Shown here piece after piece: positions 50,840-58,740 of a stretch of DNA of 64,000 bases (positions are counted from its first letter, which is position 1; every line of letters begins with the position of its first letter). A program made the position numbers and the translations under genes. This stretch comes from Acidovorax sp. YS12. GTDB taxonomy: Bacteria > Pseudomonadota > Gammaproteobacteria > Burkholderiales > Burkholderiaceae_C. The DNA lies in the NCBI GenBank assembly GCA_021496925.1, contig CP053915.1, positions 558,001-622,000 on the forward strand, given 5' to 3'. Below the pieces are notes generated by a model that ran no database searches, was not told the origin of the DNA, and saw nothing but the letters and a program-made list of their open reading frames with translations.

Positions 50840-51730
50840 ATGGACTGGGACCACCTGCGCTACTTCCTCGAACTCGCCCGCGCCAGCACCCTGGCCGCCG
50901 CCGCGCGCCGCCTGGGCGTGGAGCACACCACCGTGGCGCGGCGCATCCAGGCGCTGGAAAAGCAGCTTGGCGGCGCGCTGTTCGCGCGCGAGGCCGCGGG
51001 CCACCGCCTGACCGAAGCGGGCCGCCACCTGCTGCCCGCCGTCGAGGCCATGGAGGCCGCCGCGCTCGGCGTGGAGCGCGCCACGCCCGTGCCGGGCGGC
51101 GGCCCCTCGGGCCTGGTGCGCGTGGGCGTGACCGAGGGCTTCGGCACGCTGATCCTGGCGCAGCACCTGGCGCAGCTCACGCAGCGCTACCCGCAACTGT
51201 CCATCGATCTGCTGGCGCTGCCGCGCCTGCTGCACCTGTCGCGGCGCGAGGCGGACATCGTCATCTCGCTGGAGCGGCCCAAGCGCGGCGCGGTCATCGT
51301 CACCAAGCTGGCCGACTACAGCCTGCACCTGTACGGCCAGCGCGAGTACCTGGCGCGCCGCCCCCTGGTCACGCGCCGCGAGGACCTGCGCCACCATGAC
51401 TTCATCAGCTACGTGGACGACCTGCTGTTCACCAAGGAGCTGCAGTTCATCGACCAGCTCTACCCGCCCGAGCGCTTCGCGCTGCGCAGCACCAGCGTGA
51501 GCGCCCAGTACGAGGCCGTGCGCGCGGGCGCGGGCCTGGCGGTGCTGCCCGCGTTTCTGGCCGACCGCGACCCCATCCTGGCGCGCGTGCTGCCGCAGGA
51601 GGCGCGCTTCACCCGCACTTTCTGGATGAGCATGCCCGGCGAGGCCAAGCACCTGGCGCGCATGCAGGCCGTGTGGGGGTTCCTGAAGGAAGTGGGGCAG
51701 CAGGAAGCCGGGCGGCTGATGCCCGGGTGA
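50840..51730 (+). CDS. LysR-family regulator, divergent from mmsA
   Basis: 296 residues from ATG 50840 with GAGG 6 nt upstream. HTH: LRYFLELARASTLAAAARRL GVEHTTVARRIQ. The substrate domain has GLVRVGVTEGFGT and AGAGLAVLPAFLADRDP. By position it probably regulates mmsA and perhaps the rest of the valine set; direct evidence is only the shared intergenic region and its palindromes. Confidence 0.88.
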   Translation: MDWDHLRYFLELARASTLAAAARRLGVEHTTVARRIQALEKQLGGALFAREAAGHRLTEAGRHLLPAVEAMEAAALGVERATPVPGGGPSGLVRVGVTEGFGTLILAQHLAQLTQRYPQLSIDLLALPRLLHLSRREADIVISLERPKRGAVIVTKLADYSLHLYGQREYLARRPLVTRREDLRHHDFISYVDDLLFTKELQFIDQLYPPERFALRSTSVSAQYEAVRAGAGLAVLPAFLADRDPILARVLPQEARFTRTFWMSMPGEAKHLARMQAVWGFLKEVGQQEAGRLMPG

Positions 51731-51772
51731 CCGCCTCCATTACAGTGCACGGCTTTGGAGACGCCCGCCGCG

Positions 51773-52405
51773 ATGAAAACCGAAACCCTGCTGCTTTTCC
51801 TGCCCGCCTGCTTCGCCCTGAACATGGCGCCGGGGCCGAACAACCTGCTGTCGGTGTCGAACGCCACGCGCCATGGCTTTGGCGTGGCCTGCCTGGCCGG
51901 GGCAGGGCGGCTGCTGGCCTTCGCCGCGATGATCGCCATCGCGGCCACCGGGCTGGCGGTGGTGCTGCAGGCGTCCGGGGCGCTGTTCCTGGCCATCAAG
52001 GTGGCGGGCGCGCTGTACCTGTTCTATCTCGCGCTGCAACTGTGGCGCGCGGCGCCCGCCGAAGCCGAGGCACCCGTGGCCTGCCGCCGCACGCGCTGGG
52101 GCCTGGCGCGGCAGGAGTTCTGGGTGGCGGCGGGCAACCCCAAGGCGATCCTGATCTTCACCGCCTTCCTGCCGCAGTTCATCGACGCCACGGCGCCCGC
52201 CATGGCGCAGTTTGCCGAGCTGGGCGCGTGGTTCCTGCTGCTGGAGTGGGTGGCGATCGCGGCCTACGCCGCCATCGGCAGCCACCTGCGCCGCTGGTTC
52301 GCTGCGCCCCGGCGCCGCCAGTGGTTCAACCGCGTGTGCGCCGCGCTGCTGGGTGCCGCCGGTGCCGGCCTGCTGGCCGCGCGCCGTTCCGCCGGCGGGG
52401 CGTGA
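51773..52405 (+). CDS. LysE/RhtB-family amino-acid exporter
   Basis: 210 residues from ATG 51773. Six helices with the family motif FALNMAPGPNNLLSVSNATR (conserved GPN) and a second NPKAILIFTAFLPQFID. Exports amino acids or derivatives. 42 nt after the LysR stop, so possibly in the same transcript. The substrate cannot be inferred. Confidence 0.87.
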   Translation: MKTETLLLFLPACFALNMAPGPNNLLSVSNATRHGFGVACLAGAGRLLAFAAMIAIAATGLAVVLQASGALFLAIKVAGALYLFYLALQLWRAAPAEAEAPVACRRTRWGLARQEFWVAAGNPKAILIFTAFLPQFIDATAPAMAQFAELGAWFLLLEWVAIAAYAAIGSHLRRWFAAPRRRQWFNRVCAALLGAAGAGLLAARRSAGGA

Positions 52406-52556
52406 TTCAGCGTCGTTTCAAGCAAATTCCTCGATGAGTAAGTCCTGTCGGGGTATCGCGCGTCTGGAGCTGGGCGTGGTGGCACTGCTGGGTTCCTCCG
52501 CCCGGTGACGGCGGTCTTGCTGGGCGGTATCTGGCTGGGGCAGCTCGGTGCTTGAA

Positions 52557-52605
52557 ATTTGATAGCTGCCAGCGCTTGATGGATGGGCGCTGGCAGCACT
52601 TTTGG
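52557..52605 (+). repeat. Dispersed hairpin repeat, copy 14, perfect long stem
   Basis: GCTGCCAGCGC (52565-52575) and GCGCTGGCAGC (52587-52597) form an 11-bp perfect stem with an 11-nt loop, followed by ACTTTT. It lies downstream of lysE and marks the left side of the low-GC islet. The gap 52406-52658 otherwise holds nothing recognisable. Confidence 0.8.
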
Positions 52606-52658
52606 CCGCATCGCCAGCGTGGGATAAAGTGCGTGGTTTCTGGACATTGGTTTCAGCG

Positions 52659-52874
52659 ATGGCCGTTTCACATGCTTCCATTTTGAAAACCGCCATGTTG
52701 ATGTATGGCGTAGCCGGGGCTTCCCTTGGGTTGCAGTATGGCGGCGCCATTTGTCCTGTTTTTTGCGTTTATCAGTTGGGCTGGTTCTTGTGGCTGCTGT
52801 AGCCTGTGGCTGCTTTCGTGACGGGCACTGTGTTGATGCTTTGGTATGCATGGTGCCGATGCTGGGCGCATTGA
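52659..52874 (+). pseudogene. Small hydrophobic protein gene with an in-frame TAG
   Basis: From ATG 52659 the frame gives MAVSHASILKTAMLMYGVAG, then QYGGAICPVFCVYQLGWFLWLL, a TAG at 52800-52802, and continues as PVAAFVTGTVLMLWYAWCRC WAH to a TGA. The reading stays hydrophobic after the TAG, as if a two- to three-helix membrane protein had acquired a nonsense mutation. A functional 47-residue protein ending at the TAG is also possible. There is no clear ribosome site. Family unknown. Confidence 0.4.
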
Positions 52875-52918
52875 ATCGACGCGACAAGGCAAAACGGAGG
52901 GGCAGGAGGCGTGCTTGA

Positions 52919-53326
52919 ATGACTGAATCGGAGGCGCTTGTGCTGGATGAGCTTGCATGGTCGTTGGCGGAGCCCGTTCCTCCAAGAATGAGCCAGTATG
53001 TAGAGGCGCTTCGTGCGTATGCAGAGGACGTAGGCGTTTATTTCGATGAGAAAGCGCTGATAAGGAAATTCTCCGGTCAGAGCCTGGATGTCGAGTACAC
53101 CATCTGGGTGCGCGAGGAGGTGGGTGGTGACTGGCATCCCTTGAAGAAAACCGTTTTTCTGCGCTTCCAAAAACGGCCGACCTATATCGAGTTGCTTTAC
53201 GAATTTCATGTTGCTGCTTTTGATGATTTGTCAAGCCAGGACCATCATTTCTTTGAGGGTTTTGATTTTGTCCGGGAGAATCCCGAGAGCGGCGTGCCTA
53301 TCTATCAGGTGCGGCTTGGGAGTTGA
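52919..53326 (+). CDS. Hypothetical cytoplasmic protein in a low-GC islet
   Basis: 135 residues; CAGGAGG lies about 9 nt upstream of the ATG, so it is surely translated. No signal or membrane segment. Acidic overall, with RMSQYVEALRAYAEDVGVYF, VEYTIWVREEVGGDWHPLKK and TYIELLYEFHVAAFDDLSSQ. The size, acidity and islet context are reminiscent of immunity proteins of polymorphic or T6SS toxins, but no toxin is adjacent and I do not recognise the family. Codon use is less GC-rich than its neighbours. Confidence 0.7.
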   Translation: MTESEALVLDELAWSLAEPVPPRMSQYVEALRAYAEDVGVYFDEKALIRKFSGQSLDVEYTIWVREEVGGDWHPLKKTVFLRFQKRPTYIELLYEFHVAAFDDLSSQDHHFFEGFDFVRENPESGVPIYQVRLGS

Positions 53327-53365
53327 AACGGGTGTGGTTGGTGTTGCAATTGCATGGAGCATGGG

Positions 53366-53806
53366 ATGAAAGCCAGGATTCTTGCTGGTGTGTTCGCTGC
53401 TAGTTTATTGATGGGATGCGGCGATGCGCCTCTTTTGATGACGCCATTGCAAAATGGTTATACGTTTGATTCCAATGGTGGTTATTATGGATTCATACGC
53501 AATCCATCAGGGCAGTGGCTTTATATGTACTTTGGAATGCAGGATGGTGGTGTTGAGTATTGGTGCAATGAGTTCGGCTGGAAGGGGGATGCTGTCGTTT
53601 GTGCCATGGGAAAAATCGTCCGGGGCAATAGCAAGGAAATCTCCGCAGGGTATTTCATACTGAACACCCGGTCCGCCGAGACGTGGCTCGTGCCCGATGA
53701 GGCGCGTGCCCTGGAGGTTTTGCGCACCCAGTCCGTGTCTGAGCTGCCCAAGATGGCCAGGCGCCACCCAAGTACCTCGAGGAAATGGTTCGTGGGATTG
53801 CGTTGA
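53366..53806 (+). CDS. Hypothetical lipoprotein in a low-GC islet
   Basis: 146 residues from ATG 53366, chosen over an ATG four codons earlier because GGAG lies 6-7 nt upstream. Lipoprotein signal with lipobox LLMGC (Cys at about 18). The mature part has FDSNGGYYGFIRNPSGQWLY, GVEYWCNEFGWKGDAVVCAM (two further Cys, possibly a disulfide) and a basic C-terminus. No known family. Line 53461-53520 has 26 of 60 G+C by my count, far below the surrounding genes. 39 nt after the preceding hypothetical gene, so likely a pair. Confidence 0.72.
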   Translation: MKARILAGVFAASLLMGCGDAPLLMTPLQNGYTFDSNGGYYGFIRNPSGQWLYMYFGMQDGGVEYWCNEFGWKGDAVVCAMGKIVRGNSKEISAGYFILNTRSAETWLVPDEARALEVLRTQSVSELPKMARRHPSTSRKWFVGLR

Positions 53807-53953
53807 CATGGCCTGAAGGGACGGGAGGGCGGCGGGGCCGTGGCGCATGTCGTTCAGGGTTTTCCCTGGTTTATGCTCGCCCCTTGCTCGTTTCGCCGGT
53901 GTTCGCCGCCAGGAACGGGCGCCTGTTCATTTCCATCTACGAGAGCCTTTGCC

Positions 53954-55351
53954 ATGACCCACAAGGTCCCCTCCGACGCAAGGCGCACGCACGGCCAAGA
54001 CGACCTGCAGCGCAACCTCACCAACCGCCACATCCAGCTCATCGCCATCGGCGGCGCCATCGGCACGGGCCTGTTCATGGGCTCGGGCAAGACCATCAGC
54101 CTGGCCGGGCCGTCCATCGTGTTCGTCTACGCCATCATCGGCGTGATGCTGTTCTTCGTGATGCGCGCCATGGGCGAGCTGCTGCTGTCGAACCTGCAGT
54201 ACCGCTCGTTCATCGACTTCTCCGACGACCTGCTCGGCCCCTGGGCCGGTTTCTTCACCGGCTGGACCTACTGGTTCTGCTGGATCATCACCGGCATCGC
54301 CGACGTGATCGCCATCTCGGCCTACGCGCAGTTCTGGTTTCCCGGCGTGCCGCAATGGGCGCCGGCCATCGCCTGCGTCGGCCTGCTGCTGGCGCTGAAC
54401 CTGCTCACGGTGAAGCTGTTCGGCGAGATCGAGTTCTGGTTCGCCATGATCAAGATTGTCGCCATCGTCACGCTGGTGGGCACGGGCCTGTACATGGTGG
54501 CCACGGGCTTCACCGCGCCCACGGGGCGCCAGGCCAGCCTGGCGAACCTGTGGAACGACGGCGGCATGTTCCCGCACGGGGCCATGGGCTTCTTCGCCGG
54601 GTTCCAGATCGCGGTGTTCGCCTTCGTCGGCATCGAGCTGGTGGGCACCACCGCCGCCGAGGCCAAGGACCCCGAGCGCACGCTGCCGCGCGCCATCAAT
54701 TCCATTCCGGTGCGCATCATCGTGTTCTACGTGTGCGCGCTGCTGGCCATCATGGCCGTCACGCCCTGGCGCGACGTGGTGCCGCACAAGAGCCCGTTCG
54801 TCGAGCTGTTCGTGCTCGCCGGGCTGCCGGCGGCGGCGGGCATCATCAACTTCGTGGTGCTGACCTCGGCGGCCTCTTCGGCCAACAGCGGGGTCTTTTC
54901 CACCAGCCGCATGCTCTACGGCCTGGCGCTCAAGGGCGACGCGCCGCGCGCCTTCCACCAGCTCTCGCGCGCCAGCGTGCCCTCGCGCGGGCTGCTCTTC
55001 TCGTGCGCCTGCCTGCTGGGCGGGGCGTTCCTGATGTGGGTGATCCCCGATCTGGTGCAGGCCTTCACGCTGGTCACCACGGTGTCGGCCATCCTGTTCA
55101 TGTTCGTGTGGTCGCTGATCCTGCTGTCGTACATCGCCTACCGCCGCCAGCGCCCGGTGCTGCATGCGGCGTCGCGCTACAAGATGCCCGGCGGCGTGGC
55201 CATGTGCTGGGCCTGCCTGGCGTTCTTCGCAGGCATCCTGGTGCTGCTGACGCTGGAGGCCGACACGCGCCAGGCGCTGCTGGCCACGCCGGCATGGTTC
55301 GTGCTTCTGGCTGTGGCGTACCGGGTGATGCGCCAGCGCGCGGCGGCCTGA
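53954..55351 (+). CDS. cycA: D-serine/D-alanine/glycine permease (CycA-type)
   Basis: 465 residues from ATG 53954. Twelve membrane helices of the APC family; LTNRHIQLIAIGGAIGTGLF, FVGIELVGTTAAEAKDPERT and TSAASSANSGVFSTSRML are almost identical to E. coli CycA, a proton symporter for glycine, D-serine and D-alanine. Monocistronic; it marks the return to high-GC DNA after the islet. Confidence 0.92.
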   Translation: MTHKVPSDARRTHGQDDLQRNLTNRHIQLIAIGGAIGTGLFMGSGKTISLAGPSIVFVYAIIGVMLFFVMRAMGELLLSNLQYRSFIDFSDDLLGPWAGFFTGWTYWFCWIITGIADVIAISAYAQFWFPGVPQWAPAIACVGLLLALNLLTVKLFGEIEFWFAMIKIVAIVTLVGTGLYMVATGFTAPTGRQASLANLWNDGGMFPHGAMGFFAGFQIAVFAFVGIELVGTTAAEAKDPERTLPRAINSIPVRIIVFYVCALLAIMAVTPWRDVVPHKSPFVELFVLAGLPAAAGIINFVVLTSAASSANSGVFSTSRMLYGLALKGDAPRAFHQLSRASVPSRGLLFSCACLLGGAFLMWVIPDLVQAFTLVTTVSAILFMFVWSLILLSYIAYRRQRPVLHAASRYKMPGGVAMCWACLAFFAGILVLLTLEADTRQALLATPAWFVLLAVAYRVMRQRAAA

Positions 55352-55456
55352 TGGCAGGGTAGCTACCCACGCGCTGCGGCGCGAAGCACGCTATTCTCGG
55401 TTCCCAGTACCAAGGCGACAGCAAGGACGAAGACCAACCGGGGAGTGGTTCACGGC

Positions 55457-58400
55457 ATGGGCGCGACGGCATCTTCTGCATTCAGATCCTGGATACCGGG
55501 CATCGTGGTGGCGCTGGTGGGCCTGGCGCTGACCCATGCGCTGGTGCAGCAGCAGCGCAGCGCCAGCGAGGCCATCGCCAGCGTGCGCTTCACCGAGGAG
55601 GTGCGCTCGTCGGCCAACGCCATCGAGCAGCGCATCGTCGCCTATACCGAGATCGTCTCGGGCATGCGCGACCTGTTCCTGGTGAACCCGGGCCTGGGCT
55701 ACCGGGATTTCGAGCGCGTGGCAGCCGAGCGTGCGATACGCCAGCGCTACCCCGAGATCCGCAACCTCAACTTCTCCCGCTGGGTGCCCACGCAAGGGCT
55801 GCCCGCGTTCGCGCAGCGCCTGCGCGCCCAGGGACGCACGGGCGAGCGCGCCCAGCAGGAGATACTGCACCGGCTCACGGACGGCCCGGACCACTACGTC
55901 ATCGAATACCTCTGGCCCTGGGAGGGCAACGAGCGCATCTGGGGGCTGGACATCGGCTCGCAGCCCGCCAACCTGGCGGCCGTGGTGGCAGGGCGGGCCA
56001 CGGGGCAGGCCACGGTGTCGGCGCCGTTCGAGCTGCTGCAGGAGAAGGAGCAGCGCCTGGGCTTCATCCTGCGCCAGCCCCTCTTCGCGGCGGATGCGGG
56101 CGCGGGCTTCGTCGGCTCGGTGGGTGTTTCCGTGCGGGTCAGCGCCATGCTCGATGCCATTGCGTCGGCGGGCTTCTTCAACGGCGTGGCGCTGCGGCTC
56201 GAAGACGTGGGCAGCGTGGCCGGCAGCGCCGCGCCCGCGCTGGCGCTGCTGGGCCAGTTCGGCGCCTGGCCCGAGGCCTCGGCCGCGCGCGAGCTGCGCG
56301 TGCTGCAGGTGCATGACCGGCGCTGGCGCCTGACCTTCGTGCCCACGCGCTCCATGCTCTCGGGCGTGGAGCGCCAGTTGCCCTGGTGGATGGGCAGCGC
56401 GGGCGTGGCGCTGACGCTGCTGCTGGCCGTGCTGGCCAGCCTGCTGGTGCGCCAGCGCGCGCTGGCGCTGGGCGAGGCGCAATCCTCCAACGAGGCCCTG
56501 GAGCAGAGCGAGCAGCGCTTTCGCGCGGTGTTCAACCAGGCGGCGGTGGGCGTGTCGCTCACGCGCGTGGACACGGGCCAGATCCTGCGCGTGAACCAGC
56601 GCTACTGCGACATCATTGGCTACAGCGCCGAGGAACTGCTGCAGCGCGACGTGCACAGCCTGTCCCACCCCGACGACCACGCCGCCAACCTGGCGCAGCT
56701 CGCGCGCCTGAAGGCAGGCGACATCACCGCCTTCCACATGGAAAAGCGCCTGCTGCGCAAGGGCGGCGACACGGTCTGGGTCGATCTCACCGTCTCGCCC
56801 ATCTGGCGGCCCGGCGAGGCGCCGGTCTACAACGTCAGCGTGATCCAGGACATCACCGGGCGCCGCCGCATGCAGGACCAGCTGCGCGAGAGCGAGCGCA
56901 ACCTGCGCAACATCCTCGACCACCTGCCCGTGGGCGTGCTGCTGGTGCAGGGAGGCGAGCGCATCGTGTTCCGCAACCGCAGCTTCGTGCAGATCACCGG
57001 CTACACCGAGCAGGACGTGGGCGGCACGCAGCGCTGGTGGGAGCGCGCCTACCCCGACGCGCAGATGCGCGAGCGCACGCGCCGCCATTGGGACGCGCTG
57101 TGCGACACCGCGCGCCAGGGCGACGGCTGCATCCGCGCGGGCGAGTACGACATCACCTGCCGCGACGGGCAGTGCCGCACCGTGGACATCTCGGGCGTGC
57201 TGCTCGGGCCGGACCACCTGGTGTTCTTCGAGGACCTGAGCGAGCGCAAGGCCGCCGAGGAAGAGGCCACCTACCTGGCCTACTACGACCCCCTGACCGG
57301 CCTGCCCAACCGGCGCATGCTGCTCGACCAGGTGCGCCAGGCCATGGCGACGAGCGCGCAGTCGGGGCGCAGCGGCGCGCTGCTGATGCTCGACCTGGAC
57401 CATTTCAAGACCATCAACGAAACGCGCGGCCACGACTGGGGCGACATGCTGCTGCGCCAGGTGGCCGAGCGCCTGCGCGCCTGCACGCACGAGGAACACA
57501 CCGTGGCACGCCACGGCGACGATGAATTCGTGGTGGTGCTGGAGTCGCTGGCGGACAATGCCGCCGACGCCGCCGTGCAGGCGCAGGAGGTGGCGCAGCG
57601 CATCCAGGCGGCGCTGCGCGCGCCCTACATGCTCGGCGGCGAGCCCTGGCACGCCAGCGTGAGCATGGGCGCGGCCATCTTCCGCGGGCTGGGCGAGAGC
57701 GTGGACGACCTGCTCAAGCGCGCCGACGTCGCCATGTACCAGGCCAAGGCCGCCGGGCGCGACACGCTGCAGTTCTACGACCCGCGCATCCAGGCCGTGG
57801 TGCATGCCCGCGCCGCGCTGGAGCTGGACATGCGCGCGGGCCTGGAGCAGGGCCAGTTCGAGCTGTTCTACCAGGCGCAGATGGACCGCGGCCGCATCAC
57901 CGGCTGCGAGTGCCTACTGCGCTGGCGCCACCCGCGCGACGGCTTCGTCTCGCCCGCTGCCTTCGTGCCGCTGGCCGAGGAAACCGGCCTGATCCTGCCG
58001 CTGGGCGAATGGGTGCTGCAGGCGGCCTGCCGCCAGCTCGCCGCCTGGGCGCGCCAGCCCGCGCTGGCGCACCTGACGCTGGCCGTCAACGTCAGCCCGC
58101 GCCAGTTCCACCAGGCGGCGTTCGTGTCGCAGGTGCTGGCGGCGCTGGCGGGCTCGGGCGCCGACGCGCGCCACCTCAAGCTGGAGCTGACCGAGGGGCT
58201 GCTGCTGCAGGACGTGGAGGACACCATCGCCAAGATGGCGCAGCTCAAGGGCTACGGCGTGGGCTTCTCGCTCGACGACTTCGGCACCGGCTACTCGTCG
58301 CTGTCGTACCTCAAGCGCCTGCCGCTGGACCAGCTCAAGATCGACCAGGGCTTCGTGCGCGACGTGCTCACCGACCCCAACGACGCCACCATCGCCCGCA

Positions 58401-58591
58401 CCATCGTCGCGCTGGGCACCAGCCTGGGCCTGCACGTCATTGCCGAGGGCGTGGAGACCGAGGCGCAGCGCGAATTCCTCGCGCGCAGCGACTGCCACGC
58501 CTGGCAGGGCTACCTGCTGAGCCGCCCCGTGCCCGTGGCAGAGTTCGAGGCGCTGGTACTGCGCCAGCAGGCCGGCGGCCGAAACTCCTGA
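55457..58591 (+). CDS. CHASE-PAS-PAS-GGDEF-EAL protein with degenerate GGDEF
   Basis: 1044 residues from ATG 55457 (GGGGAG 11 nt upstream). Helix at about 14-32, a periplasmic CHASE-type domain to about 310 (FLVNPGLGYRDFERVAAERA; RNLNFSRWVPTQGLPAFAQR), a second helix (317-340), two PAS domains, then GGDEF with GDDEF at 687-691 in place of GGDEF, then EAL with ECL at 818-820. EAL catalytic features NVSPRQF, ELTEGLLL, DDFGTGYSSL and EGVET are intact. Likely a membrane-bound c-di-GMP phosphodiesterase whose cyclase domain has become regulatory. The stop codon falls within a repeat copy. Confidence 0.9.
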   Translation: MGATASSAFRSWIPGIVVALVGLALTHALVQQQRSASEAIASVRFTEEVRSSANAIEQRIVAYTEIVSGMRDLFLVNPGLGYRDFERVAAERAIRQRYPEIRNLNFSRWVPTQGLPAFAQRLRAQGRTGERAQQEILHRLTDGPDHYVIEYLWPWEGNERIWGLDIGSQPANLAAVVAGRATGQATVSAPFELLQEKEQRLGFILRQPLFAADAGAGFVGSVGVSVRVSAMLDAIASAGFFNGVALRLEDVGSVAGSAAPALALLGQFGAWPEASAARELRVLQVHDRRWRLTFVPTRSMLSGVERQLPWWMGSAGVALTLLLAVLASLLVRQRALALGEAQSSNEALEQSEQRFRAVFNQAAVGVSLTRVDTGQILRVNQRYCDIIGYSAEELLQRDVHSLSHPDDHAANLAQLARLKAGDITAFHMEKRLLRKGGDTVWVDLTVSPIWRPGEAPVYNVSVIQDITGRRRMQDQLRESERNLRNILDHLPVGVLLVQGGERIVFRNRSFVQITGYTEQDVGGTQRWWERAYPDAQMRERTRRHWDALCDTARQGDGCIRAGEYDITCRDGQCRTVDISGVLLGPDHLVFFEDLSERKAAEEEATYLAYYDPLTGLPNRRMLLDQVRQAMATSAQSGRSGALLMLDLDHFKTINETRGHDWGDMLLRQVAERLRACTHEEHTVARHGDDEFVVVLESLADNAADAAVQAQEVAQRIQAALRAPYMLGGEPWHASVSMGAAIFRGLGESVDDLLKRADVAMYQAKAAGRDTLQFYDPRIQAVVHARAALELDMRAGLEQGQFELFYQAQMDRGRITGCECLLRWRHPRDGFVSPAAFVPLAEETGLILPLGEWVLQAACRQLAAWARQPALAHLTLAVNVSPRQFHQAAFVSQVLAALAGSGADARHLKLELTEGLLLQDVEDTIAKMAQLKGYGVGFSLDDFGTGYSSLSYLKRLPLDQLKIDQGFVRDVLTDPNDATIARTIVALGTSLGLHVIAEGVETEAQREFLARSDCHAWQGYLLSRPVPVAEFEALVLRQQAGGRNS

Positions 58592-58640
58592 AAGCATAGC
58601 TGCCAGCGCTTGCCTGCAAAGGGCTGGAGCCGGATTTTTA
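58585..58640 (+). repeat. Dispersed hairpin repeat, copy 15
   Basis: ACTCCTGAAAGCATAGCTGC, CAGCGCTTGCCTGCAAAGGG and CTGGAGCCGGATTTTTA. The TGA of the EAL gene is within its first bases; hairpin then T-run in the direction of the gene. Confidence 0.8.
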
Positions 58641-58740
58641 CCTGAATGTCAAAACCCGCGCTGGGCCGGTGCGCGCAGGGCGGTCACGGTATGATTCAGG
58701 GCTTTCCCGACCACGCGCCTCCTCCACCCCTACCTGCCCC

